DNA of 10,394 bases. It comes from Stramenopiles sp. TOSAG23-3. Its lineage: Eukaryota > Sar. This document shows positions 1-4,692 of this stretch, piece after piece. The stretch spans positions 1 through 10,394 of the forward strand of contig LT642823.1 in NCBI GenBank assembly GCA_900128585.1. The letters run 5' to 3'. The notes under the pieces were generated by a model that ran no database searches, had not been told where the DNA came from, and was given only the letters and a program-made list of their open reading frames with translations. Numbering within the stretch: the stretch's first letter is position 1; every line of letters starts with the position of its first letter. The position numbers and the translations under genes were made by a program.

Positions 1-204
1 TGGCTGTTATTTAAGTAATTAAATTTAGCTTCGTCGTACCCTAATCCTAAATTGGTTCTGTAATTTCGTCTCATTGATGATTGTCAATCATTTCTACTTT
101 TAAAAAAAAAAAAATTATATAGTAGACTTTTAGTAAGTCAAAAAATATGTTTTACCGCAAATGTTATATTGATTCTTATTTGCCGCCTTGAACCCCCATC
201 ACTG
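1..204. other. AT-rich 3' flank of the SAM-like gene
   Basis: This is the downstream flank of the minus-strand gene that stops at 205. It is AT-rich and holds a 13-base A run at about 102-114. There is also a short near-perfect inverted repeat at 77-91 (arms of 7 bases around one central base). No canonical AATAAA is present on the minus strand, though AATAAG occurs about 25 bases past the stop (near 176-181). No coding region is supported here: the frame that crosses it on the plus strand opens with TTG and runs antisense to the gene. Confidence 0.5.
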
Positions 205-1185
205 TTAGCGTGTTTTGAATGCGAGTTTCTTTCTGCGCCTGTTCGGCATAACAATTTCTTGTGCCATGTAATCGTGAAAACCGCCTGCGTGCATGCGACT
301 TCTCAAACTAGACACCCAGCGAGCGCGGGTTACGGTGTCCCCACTGCCCCATTTGAAATTTCTTCCGCCCATAAACTCGTTGGCATTTTGTGCATAAAAT
401 GGGTTGTCCCTGTATTTTGCGTGACTTTCATCGGCCTTTCTGGTATAAAAATTCCTGTTTCTGTACATGCTTTTGGGAATGGGCATTTCCAGTTCGTTCT
501 GTAGTGGGATTGCGTCTACTAAAACCTCGTTATCTTTGAGGGTTGTGCTAGCCTCCAACGAAACCGATGTTCCCACGGTTGAGTCAAACATAGACTTTAC
601 TGCACTCTCCCTTCTAACTTTTCGACTTCGCTTCATCGATTTGTGGGCTAATTCTTCGAATTCGCGATAGTACAGCATCGTATTTATTATTTTCGAGATC
701 TCTCTCTTATCAAAGCCTAAAACCTTAAAGTGATCCTTGGTCAGGCAAGCCAGGCCGTTCCATGACAATTTGTACTCCTCAATAGTTTTTGCTCTGTGGA
801 CCAAGTTTAGAGAATGTAAGAGTGCATTGATTTTTCCCGCGTCCACCCCTTCTAAATCTTTTGGGATGTGGCTAAAGTCGACCTTCTCTTCGTAAAAGCC
901 AAAGTACTCCCCATGAAAACCAACATAATCGCGATACAACTCGACCGGATTTTGGGGGTTTATCATCTTCACTTTCGAGCTTTCGTCGTTGGCATACGAG
1001 TGCAACTCCATACCATCGCTCTTCTTTGGAGACAAATACACTGCTTTCGACGGTGGTTTGATGCTGGCATCCACCATAATGTAATTGCCGCGTTCTGACG
1101 TCTTGTTTGCTAACAAGATCGCATTGTTTTCAGTAATTGATGACCTGCGATGAATCTTGATCTCCTCCCCTTTGGCGGACGACAT
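205..1185 (-). CDS. Unrecognised 326-aa protein with SAM-like segment
   Basis: I do not recognise this protein as a whole. The frame stays open to a TTG at 1212, but in a eukaryote the first usable start is the ATG at 1185-1183. An in-frame TAA lies just upstream of the TTG, so the 326-aa protein is complete at the N-terminus; it ends with TAA at 205. Residues about 115-175 look like a sterile-alpha-motif (SAM) fold: repeated Leu-rich helices, then LTKDHFKVLGF and a Lys/Ile-rich last helix (EISKIINTML). SAM domains usually mediate protein or RNA binding or polymerisation, so a scaffold or adaptor role is possible but inferred. A basic cluster (KRSRKVRR, about 185-192) follows the domain. The C-terminal third is rich in Arg, Tyr, Phe and Asn and ends in a second basic cluster (NRRRKK, about 315-320). 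No signal peptide or membrane segment is visible. The only other interpretation I considered is a different helical domain with the same hydrophobic spacing. Confidence 0.75.
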   Translation of the reverse strand: MSSAKGEEIKIHRRSSITENNAILLANKTSERGNYIMVDASIKPPSKAVYLSPKKSDGMELHSYANDESSKVKMINPQNPVELYRDYVGFHGEYFGFYEEKVDFSHIPKDLEGVDAGKINALLHSLNLVHRAKTIEEYKLSWNGLACLTKDHFKVLGFDKREISKIINTMLYYREFEELAHKSMKRSRKVRRESAVKSMFDSTVGTSVSLEASTTLKDNEVLVDAIPLQNELEMPIPKSMYRNRNFYTRKADESHAKYRDNPFYAQNANEFMGGRNFKWGSGDTVTRARWVSSLRSRMHAGGFHDYMAQEIVMPNRRRKKLAFKTR

Positions 1186-1316
1186 TTGATCAACACGATG
1201 CTGGGTGCTCAAAGCCGGTGATTAAAACTGTAATGGCTTCTTTTTGTCGCTCGAAATTTTTGAGATGGAATTTTACTCTATTTTACCAAAGGCAACGCTT
1301 AAGTAGAAATCTTTGT

Positions 1317-1370
1317 ATTTCTCTTGTTCTTCTAATGATTCACATTTCTCTTGTTTTTCTAATGATTCAC
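1317..1370. repeat. 27-bp unit in two tandem copies
   Basis: Copy 1 covers 1317-1343 and copy 2 covers 1344-1370. They are directly abutting and differ at one base (C at 1329, T at 1356). Both end in TAATGATTCAC. The second copy is followed by an inverted match: TAATGATT at 1360-1367 and AATCATTA at 1379-1386. The array lies roughly 130-185 bases upstream of the start codon of the minus-strand SAM-like gene, so it may sit in that gene's promoter. A regulatory role is inference; slippage or unequal exchange would also explain it. Confidence 0.85.
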
Positions 1371-1502
1371 AAACATCAAATCATTATTAGATGAGGAGAT
1401 AATAATAATATAATAAAAAATAGACTAAAAATATATATAAGTTATTAAAAAATATAATAATAATCATAATTTTAAAAAAAGAAGATTATTGTATAATACC
1501 GC

Positions 1503-1514
1503 CAGTACGTACTG
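1503..1514. repeat. 12-bp perfect palindrome
   Basis: CAGTACGTACTG reads the same on both strands. It is an island of mixed bases inside a very AT-rich stretch. It could be a binding site for a dimeric factor, but one 12-bp palindrome is weak evidence. Confidence 0.5.
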
Positions 1515-1695
1515 TATCGCTTTTAAATTAAATTAAATAATTTTACCGGAACTATAATTCATCAGGTACTCGTACTAAATTAATACGATACCCGTATAGC
1601 CTATTATTGGACATTATAATTATTAGAAAATCATGCCTCTGCCTATGTTATAGTCGTCTATTTTTTACCTGGTTTTTTTAAAAATAAATACGAGG

Positions 1696-1748
1696 CAAAT
1701 AGTCGTTTACGAGGATGTATCCTCGTAATATTAGGACTATTCTATTTG
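1696..1748. repeat. Extended interrupted inverted repeat (hairpin or cruciform)
   Basis: The core is a perfect 10-base inverted repeat (TTACGAGGAT at 1707-1716, ATCCTCGTAA at 1719-1728) around a 2-base centre. Outside it lie further matching arms: AATAGTC at 1698-1704 pairs with GACTATT at 1735-1741, and CAAATAG at 1696-1702 could pair with CTATTTG at 1742-1748. The inner and outer pairings are interrupted by small unpaired stretches. No target-site duplication is evident, so I do not call it a transposable element. It may be a structured RNA segment, a palindromic binding site or a decayed miniature element. Confidence 0.7.
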
Positions 1749-1778
1749 TTTATATCCCATTTGTTTGTAATATAAACA
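1747..1778. repeat. Second inverted repeat with 9-base arms
   Basis: TGTTTATAT (1747-1755) and ATATAAACA (1770-1778) are perfect reverse complements around a 14-base loop. The element begins where the larger inverted repeat at 1696-1748 ends, giving two consecutive potential stem-loops in the spacer. The arms are AT-rich, so the stem would be weak. Confidence 0.6.
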
Positions 1779-2218
1779 CAGCATACACACACCACCGTTT
1801 GTTTAATTAGTCAGTGTCTAGCCGTCTACAGTATGTGATTGGCCGAGCAATTGCTTCTTACTCTCTCCGAAGCTGTTCAGATACTGAAATATAAAAATAA
1901 TACACTGTACAGCAGGTAGAACCGAAAGGAGAAAAATGAAAAATATAGAAAAAAACGTTTTTAGGCTAAGAAGATTATCAGGAGAGTTGTTCTAAACTTT
2001 TAATCAAAACGGAAGGAAGAGAACGTCTTGTCTTATCGAAGGGTGTGAAGGAATCGATCCGGTCAAGTGGGTTGGCCTTGTATTCTAAGAAAAAGTACAC
2101 AAAGTGTGAAATAAAATTATAAACACACCTTTGGTATTTACTGATGGCGAAATACTCCTTCGCTGCGGTGCGAGTCCAGTTTTATCACATACTTTTTCGT
2201 ATTTTTCTTTAAGAGTTC

Positions 2219-3427
2219 TTAGTTGGTTGCCTTTACCAGACCGACTTTCCAAATGTCTCCTTCCTTCGCGTAGGTTCTGCCGCGCGACTCAACTGTTTTT
2301 TTCAACGCGTCGCGGTGGTCTTCGTGGTAATTGCACATTTCGTTGTATATCAGTTCCTGGATCATCTCTTTCGACAGTTCGACCTTTTCAAAATCGAAAT
2401 CAAACTCCTCGCTACACGTTGGCTCGTCCTCTGGGTTGTGGAGATCTGCTAAATAGGGGTGTTTCAAAGCGTCAGCCACGGTGATCCGCTTCGATGGGTT
2501 GAACACCAGCATTTTATCCAACAGGTCGATTGCTTTCGGGTTGGCTTCGGGGTAGAGCTTTGAAAAAGGAACTTTGGCTTTGAAGTCTTGGGATTTCATG
2601 AAACGCTTCGCTTTATCACTAGTGACGAAGTCGTCCAAATCCGCATCGCTCGCGGTCCCAATCACGTCTGATATGATGTTCAACTGGTGTATGTAATCGT
2701 CCCCAGGAAACAGTGGTTTTCGCCCTAGGAGCTCCGCGAAAATGCACCCAACCGACCACACGTCGATAGCTTTCGTGTACTCCTGGCACGAGAGCATTAT
2801 TTCAGGCGCGCGGTACCACCGCGTGACGACGTACTCGGTCAGCTCGACATTATTCCCCGCTTCGACGCCGCGTGCAAGGCCAAAATCGCACACTTTCAAA
2901 TCACAATTCCCATTCAACAAAAGGTTCGATGGCTTCAAATCCCGGTGCAGCACGTTCGCGGAGTGCAAGTATTTGAGGGCCCGAAGTATTTGGTACACAA
3001 AGTACTGCACGTGGTCATCCGAGAGGCCTTGGCGGCTGTAAATAATACGGTGCAGATCCGTTTCCATCAAGTCTAGGATCATGTAGACGTCTTCGAAGTC
3101 CCCTACGCTGGCAGGGGGCAGCAAATCCTTCAAAGAGACTACGTTCTCGTGGTTAAAATGCCGCAGTAGCTTGATCTCTCTCAAGATACGTTTGGCGTCG
3201 ACCAGGTCTTCGAAGGCCCTTGGTATCTTTTTGATCGCTACTTTTTCGTTCAACTTCGTGTTGTTAGCCGACACGACCACGCCGTATGCTCCGTGCCCGA
3301 TAGGTTTGATTAGTTTGTAGTGCTCGGCCACATCAAACCTGGTACCACTCACTACAAATGAGTGTATCCCAGGGCGGGCCGGCGCGTTTTGAGCCGGCGC
3401 ACTATTGACTGCTGCAGCGGCGCTCAT
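2219..3427 (-). CDS. ERK-like mitogen-activated protein kinase (TEY type)
   Basis: This is a complete 402-aa Ser/Thr kinase of the MAPK family, starting at an ATG with A at -3 and ending with TAA. It would phosphorylate Ser/Thr-Pro sites in cytosolic and nuclear targets after activation by a MAPK kinase. Visible motifs in order: Gly loop GHGAYG (44-49), catalytic lysine in VAIKK (K66), helix-C Glu (E84), HRDLKPSN (161-168; catalytic D163), DFG (181-183), activation motif TEY (197-199) followed by VVTRWYRAPE, and HPYLADLHNPEDEP (about 323-336), which overlaps the common-docking region of ERKs. All essential residues are present, so it should be active. The Ala/Pro-rich first 25 residues and the tail after about 350 lie outside the kinase core. 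TEY places it with ERK-type kinases rather than p38 (TGY) or JNK (TPY). VVTRWYRAPE, where animal ERK1/2 has VATRWYRAPE, resembles plant and protist MAPKs. No intron is needed. The gene is divergent from the HPS6-like gene. Confidence 0.97.
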   Translation of the reverse strand: MSAAAAVNSAPAQNAPARPGIHSFVVSGTRFDVAEHYKLIKPIGHGAYGVVVSANNTKLNEKVAIKKIPRAFEDLVDAKRILREIKLLRHFNHENVVSLKDLLPPASVGDFEDVYMILDLMETDLHRIIYSRQGLSDDHVQYFVYQILRALKYLHSANVLHRDLKPSNLLLNGNCDLKVCDFGLARGVEAGNNVELTEYVVTRWYRAPEIMLSCQEYTKAIDVWSVGCIFAELLGRKPLFPGDDYIHQLNIISDVIGTASDADLDDFVTSDKAKRFMKSQDFKAKVPFSKLYPEANPKAIDLLDKMLVFNPSKRITVADALKHPYLADLHNPEDEPTCSEEFDFDFEKVELSKEMIQELIYNEMCNYHEDHRDALKKTVESRGRTYAKEGDIWKVGLVKATN

Positions 3428-4099
3428 TGTTTCTGCCGGAAGAACAAACTAAAAAGGAACGGGTGAAAATACCGTGCAACGAGTGACGAGCGCAATTTAG
3501 TACCGTCCGTTACCACGCCGTTTTCGCAACGAATTAAACCTTCAAAAACAATAGGTAAAAGCTTCGCGTTTAAACACGGGCGCGAAACTTCGTCTACCGG
3601 GTGGATATTGTGTATTATTAGTCAAAGAACTGCGAAGTGCCGTGGCAGTAGTAAGATATACGTACACGAAGAGAGAAACAGACGCAAAGCGGGGACGGGG
3701 GCGAACAGGGAAATGGTGTAAGCACACGTCTGAATCGGTGAAGCAAACGTTAGGCTTGCGTCTTCAAGTAAGCGATTGGGATGAATCTCTGTGATCATAA
3801 TCATATTGCTTAAATGAAGTAATAATTTATGTAACACTTCTTTTAGTTCCAAATATTAATAATTGAAGAAGCTCTCCTCTATTCTTTTTAATAAGAGGAG
3901 GTAGGAATGGATCCAAAAACAAAAAAATATAAGTATTATTGAAATACTGTACTTAATATTTAAATTAGACTATAAAATTAAATATATTTATTATTAATAA
4001 AAGTACCAAAGTATCATATAAATTATTTATATAATTTGAGTATTTACCTATGAATAGTACATGGATCTTATTTTAATTTATAGTCGTATAGTCGTCTAG

Positions 4100-4225
4100 T
4101 CTCTCTCTCTATTCTCTATCGAAACTCAGAGAGAGATAGAGATAGAGAGAGAGAGAGAGAAGAGAGAAGAGAGAAGAGAGAGAAGAGAGAGAAGAGAGAG
4201 AAGAGAGAGAAGAGAGAGAAGAGAT
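4100..4225. repeat. CT arm plus GA-type minisatellite
   Basis: A short CT-rich arm (about 4100-4120) is followed, after an 8-base gap, by a nearly pure purine tract (about 4129-4224). The tract parses as GA repeats with interspersed T, then two units of GAGAGAA (4162-4175), then five units of GAGAGAGAA (4176-4220). The CT arm is a near reverse complement of the first GATAGAGA-type stretch, so the pair can form a hairpin. The long purine tract has the mirror symmetry associated with triplex DNA. Regular 7- and 9-base units point to slippage growth, and length variation between strains is likely. Confidence 0.9.
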
Positions 4226-4276
4226 ATTTTGTTTTAATTTATTTCTTCATTATTATTTATTACATTATTCATCATC

Positions 4277-4292
4277 AACAACAACAACAACA
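4277..4292. repeat. CAA trinucleotide run
   Basis: Five consecutive CAA units plus a partial one, directly after an ATC-type doublet. It is non-coding in this position and short. It forms part of the low-complexity stretch upstream of the HPS6-like gene. Confidence 0.8.
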
Positions 4293-4692
4293 CATTTGGC
4301 TTGCTCGTATTCTTCTAGTCTTCTATGATATAGCCATTATATTTTACGAACAGCAAAAACAACAAATAAAAAAAAAAAAGTAGAATGAAAATAATAGAAA
4401 AAAATAATAATAGAAAAAAAAAATTATTAAAAAAAATAATAATATGGACTACAGTATTATTATACTACCAATAAGAATAATAATAAGAATTTAAAAAAAT
4501 AATAATAATATCTTCTTCTTTCTTAAATTGTACGAAGAAACAATTATGAAAAAAAGGAGGACTACATAGAGGGACGTTGAATTATAATTTGTGTAGTTTT
4601 GTATTTGTTTTTCATTCCTGGATAAATAGAACATAATATTGTGACTTGTTGAATTTTTCCGTTCCCCTTTCTCCCGCGTCCGAGGAAACCTG

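Larger units (their letters stand above)
1186..2218. other. AT-rich spacer: 5' region of SAM-like gene, 3' region of MAPK
   Basis: Both flanking genes are on the minus strand, so this spacer must hold the kinase 3' UTR (high-coordinate end) and the promoter and leader of the SAM-like gene (low-coordinate end). About 1380-1700 is extremely AT-rich, with A runs and TAA/AAT-type repeats. About 1790-2218 is less AT-rich. It contains a 27-bp tandem duplication (1317-1370), a 12-bp perfect palindrome (1503-1514) and adjacent inverted repeats (1696-1778). I found no gene, tRNA or convincing polyadenylation signal. The stretch near 2165-2180 that resembles a tRNA T-arm lacks the rest of a tRNA. Confidence 0.6.
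3428..4692. promoter_or_regulatory. Divergent intergenic region between MAPK and HPS6-like genes
   Basis: The two flanking genes point away from each other, so this 1.26-kb stretch must hold both promoters and both 5' leaders. Bases 3428 to about 3780 have mixed composition and probably form the kinase leader. From about 3840 the sequence turns very AT-rich, with many A runs and AAT/TAA repeats between 4370 and 4510. Features include an interrupted inverted repeat (CTCCTCT at 3874-3880 and AGAGGAG at 3894-3900), the CT/GA tract at 4100-4225 and a CAA run at about 4277-4292. An ATAAATA stretch lies about 70 bases before the HPS6-like start, followed by a pyrimidine-rich run at about 4655-4680. 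I cannot place a transcription start. Frames here on the minus strand open only with TTG or GTG and are not supported as genes. Confidence 0.5.

Noticed and set aside
169-504. 111-aa plus-strand frame over the end of the SAM-like gene
   Set aside because: It opens with TTG and mirrors the gene on the other strand.
1696-1748. Miniature inverted-repeat transposable element
   Set aside because: No flanking target-site duplication was visible and a second copy cannot be sought outside the window; reported only as an inverted repeat.
1836-1845. CCAAT-type box on the minus strand (GGCCAATCAC)
   Set aside because: It is about 650 bases from the nearest downstream start and five-base cores are common by chance; similar strings occur near 3775, 10200 and 10375.
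2120-2180. Possible tRNA: GGTGCGAGTCC resembles a T-arm
   Set aside because: No matching acceptor stem, D-arm or anticodon arm could be placed upstream.
2131-2484. 117-aa plus-strand frame over the 3' end of the kinase
   Set aside because: It starts with TTG and is antisense to the conserved kinase C-terminus; no domain is visible.
3542-3852. Two short minus-strand frames upstream of the kinase (61 and 76 aa)
   Set aside because: They begin with GTG and TTG, not ATG, and show no recognisable domain; the hydrophobic run in the longer one is not enough to call a gene.
4093-4225. CRISPR array from the regular GA units
   Set aside because: Units are 7-9 bases of simple sequence with no spacers; it is a minisatellite in a eukaryotic context.
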